Source of the DNA: Nymphaea colorata
Taxonomy: Eukaryota; Streptophyta; Magnoliopsida; Nymphaeales; Nymphaeaceae
DNA length: 64,000 bases
Assembly: GCF_008831285.2 (NCBI RefSeq)
Contig: NC_045138.2
Span: 2,644,143 to 2,708,142, forward strand
Reading direction: 5' to 3'
The notes beneath the pieces were generated by a model. That model saw nothing but the letters and a program-made list of their open reading frames with translations, was not told the origin of the DNA and ran no database searches. Position 1 is the first letter of the stretch; every line of letters starts with the position of its first letter. A program made the position numbers and the translations under genes. Shown piece by piece: positions 33,861 to 46,427 of the stretch.

Positions 33861-36800
33861 CGCTTTCCACCTAAATCATAAATCATGAAGCAGTTTCATG
33901 TCTTTGGCGAATGTACCTCCAATGAAGTTGTACATCAGTTGCCTAACTTTCGCTTTGGATTCAAATTGAAGGCCTTTATGTCTTAACTCGTAAATGAAGA
34001 GCTTATTAACAATTGAACATGTACACTTCATTTAAGTGATGCCATATGCCTTTATTGAATCGTCTCTTAATAGATTTTTTTGTACTTTTTTATTCAGTTG
34101 AAGGAAATTTTCATTTGAAGGGTTACCATTTTTGTTATAGTTTATAAAAAATTCACATTTTCTATAGAATGAGGGCACGCAACTGTTGTCAAAGTGTGAG
34201 TTAACATGAAATAAACTACCATGATATTTTTTCCCTTTTTTTTGTATTTTTACCCTTGCCGTTAACTCTAGTTAAAATGTCAGTTAACATGAAATAGATC
34301 ACATCAATTTTTTGTTATGCATGAAAATTAGGCCCAAAACTCGGGCTTTGTCCTGACCCGAGACCCGAAACCTGAGGTTGAGCCTGAACCAATTAAAATA
34401 TTTTTTTTTAAATGTAAAATAAATTAATGATAATAAAATATATTATCATTATTAAGATAAAATAATATTAAATAATAAGACTTGTATTTAGGTTAGAAAA
34501 AGGTTGAAGTAGCAATAGAGATTTCCCTATTACCGAGCTATTTTATTTTATTATATAATTGATGTCCATCTCAGTCTTGTACTTGTTCGTATAGTGTATA
34601 CTTTATTATACATGCATCATAATGCATTTAATTGGAGCACTTAATGAAACATAGTGATCAACCGCATTAAGCATTTAATGCACGCACTTGATATAGTACT
34701 ATAATGATCCGGTCCTCTTTCCCAATAACTTTTATACGCATGTGGATTCGAGTCGGGTATAAACTTACATATCCATACTCAATCCGACCCGTTTGTTAAG
34801 TTTGGTCTAAACTAACACTTTCAAATAAGATCCGAATTCGATTTGAATGCGTTTGTAGAGGAAAAGAAGCCAACGTTTGCATTTAATCAGGTTGGATCTT
34901 GATAGAATTCGAGTTTGATATCAGGACGAAATTCATATTTGAATCATTGTCTTAAAATTTCGTAAAGAATTTGAATCCAGTAATTAAAGATTCAAATTTT
35001 TAGACTCTAATAATTTTTTGTGGCATGTCTGAATTTTCTTTTTCCTCACTTAGAAGAAATGAGTCACTTATGTTCATACAACATACTATTATTACTGCTT
35101 CTACAATTAAAAAGGAATTTGATAAGAGAAATCTTGTGTTCTTGGAGTACATGTTTCAAGAACACTATATTACCTTTCTATTAAACATAGTGTGATTTAG
35201 TTTAATTGTCAATGTATTATAAGAACATATGTTCAAATAATACAATATTTTTTTTTAATGTTTACTTAGCAGAAGGCCCTATCCTTTAGAGGTTGTTTTG
35301 AAGCTTGAGTGAGTGAACCTACAGTATACATTTCAACTCAAATATCATGTTTCATGTTGTTTATAACTTACACTGGAAAGTGACAGCGATCATGAGATTC
35401 GAACTTTGAACCCACACCCTCTTATGCAAGCAACTTTGACAACTTCATATATAGCTAAATACTAGACCAATTTACACTCGTAGAGGTAATTGGGTATAAA
35501 GGGGTCACTATCTCTTTTTTCTTTTTAATTAGTGGTTCTAGGGGTGATAACAGACTGAGCGGCAAAGTGCTCAGGTTCAAGTCTTGGAATTGTCACTGTC
35601 ACGTCCAAATGTGTTTTATCTCTGGACCGTAAAACGTCCAAAAGCATACTCTATAAAAACCGAGAGAGTCAAGCATAGAGGGGGTCAATGGCCTCTCCGA
35701 AGATGGTGGAATGAACCATTCACCCGTAACAAGAAAAAAAAAAAAACCGATTTTCAAACACTAAAGTTGAACTATCCTGTTTTTTAATGCATCTAAATGT
35801 CTAAATCCACATATAATGTTTAATCTCATGGCAAATAGGTGTTACTGCATGTGTCGATGTAGTTTTAACTCCTGCCTAATAAGCTTGAATGTACCAATGG
35901 ATCCGATTCAGATCAAATATTAAACCACACACACATCAAATCCAAATCGTTATTGGAAAATCACATCAAATCGTCGAGATTTGAAGACCATTAATATAAG
36001 ATCCGAACTATCCACCTCCTCCAATGTTAAACCTTACATTTTCTCAATGTAACAAGGTAAAATAAAAATTTTAGTATGAATATTGGGTCTTACATAAGAT
36101 TTATAGTTTGATCAACCATGGATTTTGTCATGGTTCTTTTGCCACATCGATAAAAACATGCCAATCAGGAGCGGAACCAAGGTAAGGTCGGCATAAGCCC
36201 TGGTCTCACCACAATTTTTTTTAAGTTCTCTATAAATTTTATATATATAAATTTTGAAAAATTAATATTTTGACGCTAGTTAAAATTAAAAAACTCTAAT
36301 TCGAGCTCTCTCATAAATTTTTTTTTGGCTCTACGCCAAAACTGCCGTCTGAATCTGGATATAGCCTCCGATTTGGTTGCAATTTTAAGAATCCGAATTA
36401 TATCGCATTATATTTTACTCATTCATTTTGGACTCTAATCCAAATATGTGGCCAATCGATTATCCGGATTCCAATAGAAGTGCATCCATTAGCTCATATC
36501 CTTCACAGTGCAACAATAGATAAAAACGGTAAATCAATTAAATAGAAAACAAAAAAGAATTCTGGCTTGGAGGAAAAGCATAAAATTTTAAAAAGGAAAT
36601 TAGAGATACCAAATTGAATTTGTGACCGGAAGAACCGCTTCTTTTAAAACAAAAAAGGATATTTTTTGACAGTTATCTGGAGAAGATATATATTTCTTAA
36701 AAAATAATAAATGCTTTATGGAAAATATAAAGGCATTGTCGTATTATTACTGGAGTTAAATTAATACCTTAAAATTTTTCTTTTTTGAGATTATAGAATT

Positions 36801-36862
36801 TTCTCAACATAATACATGGAAATATTCCCGAAAGTGAAATTCATATGATTCTTTTACCGGGG
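33861..36862. other. intergenic, AT-rich with old repeats
   Basis: No gene is recognised. Repeat-like text occurs at 34310-34440 (GACCCGAGACCCGAAACC-type, common in plant repeats), at 34740-34990, and at 36165-36350, where ends resembling those of the 54354 family (GGAGCGGAACC, then GGCTCTACGCC) enclose AT-rich text. Confidence 0.5.
35525..35746 (+). mobile_element. candidate tRNA-derived SINE
   Basis: A Pol III-like A box (TTAGTGGTTCTAGG) is followed about 45 bases later by a B-box-like GGTTCAAGTCTTGG, and the unit ends at 35731-35746 in AAGAAAAAAAAAAAA. This gives a length of about 220 bases. No flanking duplication was found. A similar B-box motif (AAGTTCGAATCTCATG) lies in opposite orientation near 35390-35405. 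The call is tentative. Confidence 0.35.
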
Positions 36863-36863
36863 A

Positions 36864-36895
<32 letters not shown>

Positions 36896-38339
36896 CTCAA
36901 GATCCGAAGAGAGTCAGGAGCTTTGCAGGTAAGCCTGCGATCAGAACGCTTTTAAAATGCATTTCACTCGTTTGCATAGAACCTTCGTTCCTCCTTCCTC
37001 TTCCATCCCTTTTTTTTTCTTTTTTTTTTTTTTACTGCGATTGATTTTTACCTTTTTACTGCGACTACTGTAGAGGAATTTTTTTTTTTTTTCACCGTGG
37101 TCCTGGACCGTGATTGGGTTCGCGCTGTATATCTCCGCCATTCTGCGCGCGTGTTCTCGGTCGGCCTATAAATTTCACGTCCTCAGGTGTTCTCGTCAGG
37201 TCAAGATCCATCTCTTTCAAGGTCTCTCCCAAGCCTTCTGCGCCTCCTCTTGCTTCAGTGTTCAGTCTTCTTCTGGAAGCCTTCTGCCTGGTCGTCGTGG
37301 AATCTCGCTGGGGTTCTGCATTTGCCGCCGTATAATTGAGAATCGCCTTGTTTTCCTCCGTCGGAAAATTAAATTCCGGCCGATGAGGGTTAATTTCTGG
37401 TGATCGGAATCAAGATTTGCTACTTCCTTTCCGTTTTTCCGGACTTCGTAGCAGGTTTTCATCTACATTTTCGATTTCCTTTGGCTTCTGTACGGCTCTT
37501 ACCGACTATCCCCTTCCGATTCTTCTACTGTCGGTTTAGTAGTCGGTTTCTGTTATAAACACTAGATTTCCGTTGATTTCGTCCGAAGATCGGCTCCTTT
37601 TACGCATTTTAGCTAATGCATAGGGCCGTCGCTTTCTGACAACGGGCCCTGGTTCCTTTGGTTGCATGAACAGAGTAGTACTGGTTTTTAAGCAGAGCAA
37701 TAGGAAATCCTAATGTTTTTGCCTGAAAATATGTTCCTTTCGACCGTTTTTGACAGCATCGAGTGCATATTTCGGCCTAAGAGCGCATGATCATGATCCA
37801 ATTTTATGATTCTTTCCCACCTGGCCTGTTGTCAAATTTCCATTTATTGCTCCCTTCTGAAAACATCGATTTTCTTACGTTTTGGCTATAAACTTCCGTG
37901 CTTTTCCTCGAAATGCTCCTCCTGAACTTATTTATAACTCGGCCATACGGCATCTGGTGCTTCTGAGCTCTTCCTTCCTATATTGGTACTGGTTTTGTAT
38001 CGTCCTTGTTGAGAAATTTGCCGTCTTTTCCTTAAACGGGACCATATTTCGTAACTTTGGCTATTAGTTGGAACTTGCTTGTTATTTTCTTCTTCATACT
38101 CTTATCTCGTTTCCTTAAATGTTGTGTACGAGCAGCCTCTGATATGCTGTCTTGTGCTTCAGTGTCTCCAGGAGCTTTGCAGGAAGTACCAGCCGAAGTC
38201 AGTGATTCCGGGTAACGAGTTTATGGCAAGGTCCGGCACCAGCCTTGCTTCCGCAGGCCTTTCTTCATAAATGCTGCTGATTTCGGACCTCCCTGAACAA
38301 GCAACTTCGCACCACAATTGCGTCTCTTCTTCTTCATCT

Positions 38340-38391
<52 letters not shown>

Positions 38392-38876
38392 GTGACATTG
38401 ATTCTAGAAAAAGTAATCGGGAGCAGTTTTTGGTGGGCCTTGCGCTTCGATCCTGTGAGCTATACTGGTATTCTTTACTCCCTGGTCCCAGACCTACTCT
38501 GTTAAATATGGCGGGCAAGCTTCCCGGTTCCTCGTCTTCCAATAGAACCATTCTTTTGTCTTTTGTCCGCTTCTTCTATCTTTAATTTCAAATTGAAGGG
38601 GTCTTGAGCAGCATCGTTTGAAAAAAAACAGCGAGTTTTACACCTTCACCTTCTTCATCTTGTCCATGCTCGTCTTCCCTTTTGTTTCTCGTGGTTTTAT
38701 CTCGCCAAGGTCGTCACAAGTTATACGGTTGTTCATTCTGATCGATCGCATCCCTAGTTGGTACCAACGACCTCCGAGCCCCTTAAGAAACAGCTTTCTG
38801 GCGGAACCATCCACCGATCTGTGCATTGTCAAATACTGGTTCGAGTCGCTTTCGAGAAGTTCGCCATATTAACCGA
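36863..38876 (+). promoter_or_regulatory. 5' leader region of the DUF4378 gene, with leader intron and upstream ORFs
   Basis: A (GA)n tract at 36863-36895 and a short presumed exon ending in TTTGCAG at 36928 are followed by a GTAAGC donor. An acceptor lies at 38162 (GCTTCAG) or 38182 (TTTGCAG), giving a leader intron of about 1.25 kb. CAGGAGCTTTGCAGG occurs at both junctions (36915-36929 and 38169-38183). The rest of the leader carries a (CT)n tract and at least two upstream ORFs before the main start: a 15-codon one from 38223 and a 104-codon one from 38271. Exon limits are inferred only from sequence. Confidence 0.5.
38343..38389. repeat. (CT)n microsatellite in the presumed leader
   Basis: About 23 CT dinucleotides in the presumed 5' UTR of the DUF4378 gene. 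Pyrimidine tracts near transcription starts are common in plants. Confidence 0.96.
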
Positions 38877-41800
38877 ATGAACATGGCAACAGAGAGGCTG
38901 CGAATACCGGAATCCAAAGGCGGACATTCGGAGGAGAAACAGAGACCCCTGATGCTCAAGGATTTCTTGAACGATACTAGCCCGATTCACGTCACGAAGA
39001 ACAGGCAGAATCACCATCCAACTTCGAAAGAATGTCGGACCACTGTGAAGTATCTTCTGGAAATGGAATCCAAGAGCAAGAAGAAAGCCCTCCAAGGCGT
39101 CGGCATTGTCTCCTCCCGACATGCTTCCTCCACCCGTTCTGCATTACGTAGGGCTTCGGAGGTCCTAGTCAAGCTTCTGCCCTTCTCAAGCGACACTCCA
39201 TCTCAACAAGGACATGGTACCACCATCCGCCGGGTGCATAACGTCAACAAATTAGGCTCATTTCCACATAGGCTGCCTTCCGCGAGGGAATCCCGTGTCC
39301 CAAATGGAAGCCTTTCGCGAAGGCTGTCTGCTCTCCTGAGAAATATTTCTCGCCGACGCCATTACAACAAAAGACGGGCCGAAACCCCGGTCCGGGTTCG
39401 AGACATCGTGCGGTGGGCATCATTTGGGGACGAAGAAACAACGCCCTGCGAGTATAGTAACTCTCGAACCCCACTGCGAGAGGAAGCACATGTGCGGACC
39501 CATGATGGAACATCGGATTCTCTCTCGTCTTCACGGACAAGTAGCTATACGTGGTCCGAGTTCGGGCAGGAGAGCGACTGTGCATCGACATTGCAGTCCT
39601 CCAGCGGGAGTTCGGTGTGCTCTGAGGCTGACGTGATGAAGGACAAGATGCTTTTACTAAATTACCACGGCAAGGAGGAAGAAGAACAGGCGGTGGAGGA
39701 AATTTTACAGAAGGGATGCCGTGAGAGACCAACAGCCGACACCCCAGTTCGCCTACTTGAGCGTGATAGCGCCGGAGGGTTGGCAATGTCGGAAGGAGGA
39801 TCTGATTCCCTCGATACAGCAGATACCTGCTGCGCCAACGAAGAGGAGGTGCGTTTTTCCACCGTGTTGAGCGGTTGCTTCTCCTGTTTACTTTTTTAAT
39901 CTTCTATTACCTGGGTCCCCGTGCTCTCCGCCGTCTCCGTCGCCGGCTTTGGCATTTTAGGATCTCTCCGCACCTCCTGCGCTGTCCTACAGTTTTTAGA
40001 GTATCATCTTGATCGCTTTGCCCCTTCCCTCGCTTTCCTACTCCCGGGCTTTTGTTGGGTTTTAATTTTCTCCGCTCCCTCTTTTTTTCTCCTCTTATTG
40101 TTGGTCCGCTACTTAGTTTTATACATTATATTAGATATAGTTTTACACATTATATTAGATAAAGTAGGGAGAATCTCATTTGTGAAGCCCACTGATTGTT
40201 TTTAATTTTTTAATAATGGATGAAATATAGTAAAGGCAGTGTTTGGGAAAACTCTATCGGCGCTTTTCCCTGTTTATAAGTTTTTCAATTTAAAAACAAT
40301 TTAGATATTCTAAGCTAACTATTTAAATAGTAAGACCTGTATCAGTTTTATATGATATCGGTAAGTGCTAGTAAGATACGTACTGACCGATGCGTTTCCA
40401 TTAGGGTGCGACATTGATAACGTATGATAAAAGTAGTCTTCCGACAGTCTTTGAGTTTGCGCCTAGTTAGTCTTTTCGTGAGTACATTTGACGAGACTTA
40501 CCAGTTACCACAGCCTACGTGATGGCTTGCGGTTTATTTGTTAAGCTTTTCTCTTCGTGGAACATTTATCGCGTTGAGGGAAGTGGAACAGAAACTGTGT
40601 TCCCCTGTCAAGCTCCTAATTCCGACAAGACCTCTCTGTTTATCATAAAGAAAAAAACAAAGATCTTCTTGAAAAGTTTTCAGGTAGATGCTTTTCACTT
40701 GTTGGGGGGTTTTGCTAAGCCTCTAATTGGAAAATTTTCAAAGATAATGTGTATTTGCAAATCATCCAAAAGTCAAGGGATCCACTTTGTAAATTTTTTG
40801 TGAAAAAATTGTCACCGTCTCGATGCCGAAAAACATGGGAATGTCACCTTTGACCCACAACAAAAGTGTCTCACGTCCAACCATTTTGCAGAAAGCACAG
40901 TTTACAATGGCCTTACGGTTTCGGTCAGCAAAGGCTATTTTTCTTCAAAACATAATTCTTCTGGAAACAGTAGGACGCGTCGACTGGTTCTAACAGAGTG
41001 TTTGGCAGTCGCAACACTAAAACTGGAGACTATAATTAGGTAAATTTATGAAACACCAAACGAGACACTCACACTGCAACCCAAAAAAATCAGATCTGAA
41101 TTGGTCCCAATCTGCTTTTTGATCCACTGCTTTGCTTTATAGTGGTAGGAAAGATGAGTACTGCCATGTCATGATCAGCCTCAAAGTGCTATTAGATAAA
41201 TTTCACCACTCAGACCGAACATCAACCATGCTATTGATGCGTCACTAGAGCTTGAAACATGGTGAGTACTAAATGGTAGTGCTTGACTGCTTGTGCATGT
41301 ACACTGGAATGTACTGTCGTTGTCAACTTGACTAGTGAATCTCAACCAAGCCCTGTGAAGTGGACTTCCGACCAGTCCCAGCATCGAGTACATCTCACGA
41401 ACAAAATGCTCTGATGGACTGTGACCTCAACCATCTCTCGCTAGGCCTGGAATCTCAGGGAGTTGATTGTGTTGTGGTAAAAGTATTTGTAGGTCTTGCC
41501 TGGTCAATTTAGTCTTGGCTTGTCCAAGCGGCACCCGTACACAAAGTCACAGATAAGCATGGGGGCCCACGCATGGAAACTTCTTCCACCCGTTCATAGA
41601 AACTGAGCGTCTCGATTTATTTTATTAAGGTTGCTGTTTGTGCCATTACTTCTTAGATCTAGTAGGCCACTAGCACAAATAATGTTTTTTAGTTCTTGGG
41701 TATTTTTTCAAAGTTTTACTTGTTTCTTTAGTGGGTTGACAGATTAACGACTGGAATTAAAAAAAATTGTATCGTTTCTCTTGCACTAAGAAAGACGCCA

Positions 41801-44390
41801 AGGCACTGATTCGGTGATTAATTTTCTCTTGGATGAGCTCGTCTTTTTTGCACCTTTAAGTTTTTTAGCCAATAGGTCCACCGTTCTGAAAAGAGTGAAG
41901 GAAATGCCACAGATAACTTTTGAGCTGCCCGATTCGATTTCATTATGCCACTTGTTGACTGCAGCAAATGAAATTAAACCAATGTTAAATTCAAAGTTTA
42001 CTTTGCTGCTCAATTGCGACTTTTGTTTTGCTCATATTGTTTTTGCTTAACAAATGCCTCGACTCGAGATCGATACTCACTGTAGTTTCTTGAACCAGCA
42101 GGCTGATATCCAACGGCTCGAGCATGGGGGTGATGGACTCACTGGACGCATTAACGCTGAGGGGCATGAGAAAGAACTGTTTAGCCCAATTTCTATTCTT
42201 GACTTCTCATTTGAAGATGATGTCATGGCAGCACCTTTCGAGGAGGGCCTTGCAAATAGAAGAAGTAAGTTCTGAATTTTAAAATTTTAACCCACGCTTC
42301 GCCCGTCTTAAGTTTTATTTGGTTTACGCGAGGTATGTAAATTAGATTCTCGTCGCTCTAGTTACTGCGTCTTTACTAGAGCACTTGTGTTCTTTTCTTT
42401 AGTTTTACTTTCCATTTTGAGCAGTGTCAGATCCTTTATTTCTAGACCAGAAACAAAGAGAACCCGTTATATGCAAGACACGCATGCATCCTTAGGAGGT
42501 TAAGCTTGTCCAGACACCGTGCTACTTAATGTGCATATGGCTTCCTCGGATCAGAACTAATTTGATTGGCTTGACTGGAAGAACATCTAATATTTGTTTA
42601 CTGAAAGAAAATTTTGTTCGTTGACTAAAAGCCTTAAATATGCGTGAAACACGACATATATCTAGCAATAACCCATAAAAGAACAAGATCTGGGACTTAG
42701 GTCTTTCAATTTAAATTCGACACACAAATTCCATCATCATTACCTAAAATTACAAGTAAACAAAACACCCAGAACTTGTGTTCTCTATTGCTTCTATGTG
42801 TTCCTTGAGTTCTCTGGGAACAAGCTTAACGAGAGGGTGGGGGCTATAAGTTTCAGTCCTTATTGCTTAGGAAGTCCAGCAGATAACTAAGAAAATGTTT
42901 TGGAGCAAATACATGGAAGGAATTGGTCTTTTACACTATGGGCTTGTTCAATCTCGTGAATCTTGCAGAAGCCTTGAGAGAAATAGGGGCTCATGTGAGT
43001 AGGTTAAGGGGTCGTGTTGTGGACTGAGTCCAAATTAAGGATAAGATGGGCCATATTTCAGGTGGAATGGTAAAAAGCTTAGAAGTGTCCAACACCCATG
43101 AATACTTTTGCCTGGGAATTTCAGAAACAAGATCAATTAGTCTCCAATCTGCTTCGTGTACCATAGTCACGATATTCTTTTTCGCATAGAGTATTGTTGA
43201 TGTGATTTTCCCTACCCGCATCTGATTCTGGAAATGAATAAAATTTACTCATGAATTTGGTAATGTATACTTTGACATGATAATATCTGTTCTTTATACG
43301 TCCATCTTGAAGCCAGGGGGAAAAATAGAAACCTGCCAATGAGCAGCTAGCTTTTTGGTAGGAAGGGGGGTGCATAGGGAAAGGGTGAAACAAGAACAGG
43401 GGTAACTCGTGAACTCTAGGAAAGGTGGAAACCTTCACTCTTAAGGTCATCGTGCTGATGTCGCCAAGCTACTGAGATTAATGTGTGCATCTCTGAGCTT
43501 AATGAAACAGTAACTACTGAAAAGGATTTGATGCACATCTTTTAGCATCGTACAGAGATTTGCAATGATCTGTCATTTTGGTCAGGGTTTTGATTTTTGT
43601 TAAGCCTCCACCATGTTGTAGAAATAGATCTCCAAATTTCTGATATCTTGTTAATTGACGTTCTTCATCCAAATGGCTTCGTATTAGTGATTGCAGTGCT
43701 GTCTATGATAGTCCAGAATCCAGATGTAGGTACGACTTAAGGTGTCTGCTTGTTTGGCTAGTCACTGAATCTTGCTTATTCATGAATTTAGCTATTTTTC
43801 TATTGTATTTCTTTTGTATCTGTGCGTCAGTCCTAGCCAATGATAATGTCTGTTGATCAGGAACCAAGCGGCAGCTGCTGCAGAAGATTGGCCGGCATGA
43901 AACTCTTATTCAGCTTGATCCAGTTGACCTGCAGAAAAGCTTTGCGTCATCAAGGTTGGAGATTTTGGATGAACATCCTGAAAATTTCGCCAACTATCAT
44001 GACAGCAGCAACGGGCATGACCTAAATGATGTAAAAACAGAAGATGTGGAGGAATGCATAAAGGAGATACTGAACGAGTTCTTGGATGCACCAACGAAGA
44101 GGCAATGGGGATCTTTTGAACTGCTTGTTATTGACATCTTGAGGGAAGAATTAAGCATTGGAAGTAAACTCGATGAAGAAGATTTGGTGAAAATTTCTAG
44201 TGAACGACTAAAAGAATGGTTTCTTCTGGAAAATCAGATAGAGGAGAGCAGGGAATTATGCGTGAAGGAAATGGAAGTGACTGAAGATTGGAGGAAATTT
44301 ATGATGGAAAAAGAAGAAATGGTTTTGGAAATGGAGGTCACTGTTTTAAGAAGTTTGGTCGATGAGCTATTGCTGGACCTCATGGATTGA
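38877..44390 (+). CDS. DUF4378 domain-containing protein
   Basis: Three exons join in frame: 38877-39848, 42102-42264, 43861-44390, giving 554 residues. The first in-frame ATG of exon 1 is at 38877 (a second follows two codons later). The N-terminal two thirds is basic and serine-rich, probably disordered, with a KxxxLxDFL-like start (LMLKDFLND) and a run of short conserved blocks as in TRM-like plant proteins. The C-terminal DUF4378 region comprises exon 3: RLEILDEH, VEECIKEILNEFLDAP, GSFELLVIDILREELSIG, and the acidic end MEVTVLRSLVDELLLDLMD. The family has no enzymatic motif, and some related proteins associate with microtubules. No role is claimed for this one. Introns are 2.25 and 1.6 kb with GT-AG ends (donor GTAAGT in the second). 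Confidence 0.87.
39849..42101 (+). other. DUF4378 gene intron 1
   Basis: Donor GAG|GTGCGT, acceptor ACCAGCAG|GCT. AT-rich in its middle. A segment near 41000-41090 (GTGTTTGGCAG at one side, ACACCAAACGAGAC at the other) may be a short MITE. No coding signal. Confidence 0.7.
42265..43860 (+). other. DUF4378 gene intron 2
   Basis: Donor GTAAGT at 42265, acceptor TTGATCAG at 43860. Phase-1 intron. Contains no recognisable gene or mobile element. Confidence 0.75.
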
Positions 44391-46427
44391 GCTCAGGTGA
44401 ACCATGATTCTGCAGTTTGCACTGCCTTGACCACCATGTCCTCCATCTGTCTGCATGACATCATGGTGCTAAAGTACCAGACTGCAACAACAACTAGCCA
44501 GATCCTGCGCCATTGAACATCTCTTATATACACTCAACACAGTTCAGTTGTCATCAGAATATGGTCTGCTAGCTAAAGCAGCATCTGTAATCACGTTTCT
44601 GTTAGATCTTCAAAAGGTTGTACATACTTGGGGGTCTCATTTGTAAGCTGCAATTTTCCCCTACTCACAACTAAACCTTAGGTTTGCTTTCAAGTAGTGC
44701 TCTAACAAGGGTCATGTGACTCATGTGATGTCATTTGTATGTGTTTAATCGAACTTCTGCTGGAGAAGGTGTATGCCAAACAAGGATGCAGTCATCCTCA
44801 AAAGGGTTGGTGCAATGGATGAGAAAGAGGCTAATAAGCGGGGAGAGTGTTCATCAGGACATCAACTTTCTATCCTGCAAAAGAGAGGATTGATACGAAA
44901 TTTGAAATATAGCAGAGACATCATCTCGATGCACCGAAAGAAGGCCTAGTACCTTAGAAGGATGACGGGAATGATGGAGGCTTCGGGTCTCTTTTTGGGT
45001 AGTAGGATGAAATATTCTTCTTGCTCACCTCAAATAAGAATTTGACAAGGTAGTAGCCAGTCACAGCACATTGGCCTCACAATCTTACAAAAGATGAATC
45101 AGCATGAAATATGCATGGTCTTGCCTTAATAAGCATTCTAACATCTTCAACAATATGCAATTTCATCTATAAGAATATCTCAACAGATACGCTTACTTCA
45201 TTCAATCAAGTGATGAGGTATCATCCACACAATCAACCTCATTCAATTCTTGCCATGAAAAGTAGATGCTCCCCTGAAATATGGATGGTTCAGATCAAAC
45301 TGCGAAGAGGGGGTTCATGCCTTGCTCACTGAGGACAAATCCCACCCGACTGTGGCACGTCAAAAGTTTTATTGGAAAAATGAAAAATCATATTGTGATT
45401 ACTTAAAAATTTCATGGAGTGCTCTCATTAAACCTAAGCTGGTGACCGAGTGCTCGATTTTGATTGTAGTGAGTGCTTTTTTTTTTTTTTTGTCGTTATA
45501 AATGGGATGCACTCCATCTTATTGAGGAGCCGGGACTGTTCACTCCAGATCATACTCGTGCCGGAGAAGAACTATTGAAGAGAGCGGCGGCGCTCGTCGG
45601 CGGAGGAGCGGCTGCCGTCCGTCGATGGTTCCCGAGAGAGAAAGGGCGAGGGGAGGAAAACGCGTTTCCCTCCGTCGGGGAAGCGTTTCCGGATCGGTGG
45701 AGCGGGTCCGACTGATTTGCCCGTCCTACCAGACCCAGCTCCTCTTAGCAAATCAAACGCAGGGATTGGCGCTCTGTCCACGTCCGAGACAAACGGGGCG
45801 GTGGGTTCGAACAGTTCTGTTTCAAGTAATTTGTCACAAGCGACGGGGGGTGTTATTGTCATTGTGGTATGGGTTCCTTCTCTGGGACGACAGATTCTAG
45901 TGACTATGAAAGCCCCTTTTCCCTCGCAATCTCGTTCCCGTTCGACTCGGTCCCTCCCCTCTCCTGTTCCCTTGGGTAGGTAATGTCTTGTCAAAATTTA
46001 AATTCTCACATATCTTCACCTTATTCGAATTTGTTCCGTTCGTCGGTTTTTTCCATTACGAGCATATGAGGCCCAGAGAGAAAACCGCGAAGTTTTGCGC
46101 TTGTCTGAAGGATTTCCATCTCTGTTTTGAAATCACAAGCGGAGCTAGCTCTGCTTTCAGTTCTGTTAACGTCTTTTTCACTTTTTTTTTTAATTCTTCT
46201 GAATTACTTTTCATTGTTTACTATCCCAAATCTCTGGATTATTGGAACAGAATGGATGATTTTCTTTCTCCCTTTTATGGCTTGTAGCAATTAACAAAGT
46301 GGGAAGTAGGGATTTCGAGCTGCTAGTGGGAGGTCGAATCAGAATGTGGCGAAAAGAAGAATAGGCAGCTGAAGGTGGAGGAGGACGAATTTGGTTGGGG
46401 AAACTTGGTTTCTGTTATGCGAATTCT
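44391..46427. other. between the DUF4378 and PHD-Myb genes
   Basis: The DUF4378 3' UTR lies at the left. From about 45530 to 45990 the sequence is CpG- and GC-rich with a plausible donor (GGGTAG|GTAATG) near 45981 and an acceptor (TTGTAG) near 46288. This could be a spliced leader exon of the PHD-Myb gene. Open frames on both strands here do not resemble proteins. An out-of-frame ATG at 46417 lies 11 bases before the proposed start. Confidence 0.45.

Noticed and set aside
38159-38551. 130-codon minus-strand frame with a long Arg-Glu run
   Set aside because: The run is the translated (CT)n tract; it is a shadow of the leader of the DUF4378 gene.
38826-38876. Upstream extension of the DUF4378 reading frame
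   Set aside because: The frame is open here but begins with TTG, which is not a normal plant start; the first in-frame ATG is at 38877.
39244-39786. 180-codon minus-strand frame
   Set aside because: Antisense of DUF4378 exon 1, with no family resemblance.
45572-45994. 140-codon minus-strand open frame
   Set aside because: Lies in a CpG-rich segment with open frames in three phases; no recognisable domain and better explained as leader sequence of the plus-strand gene.
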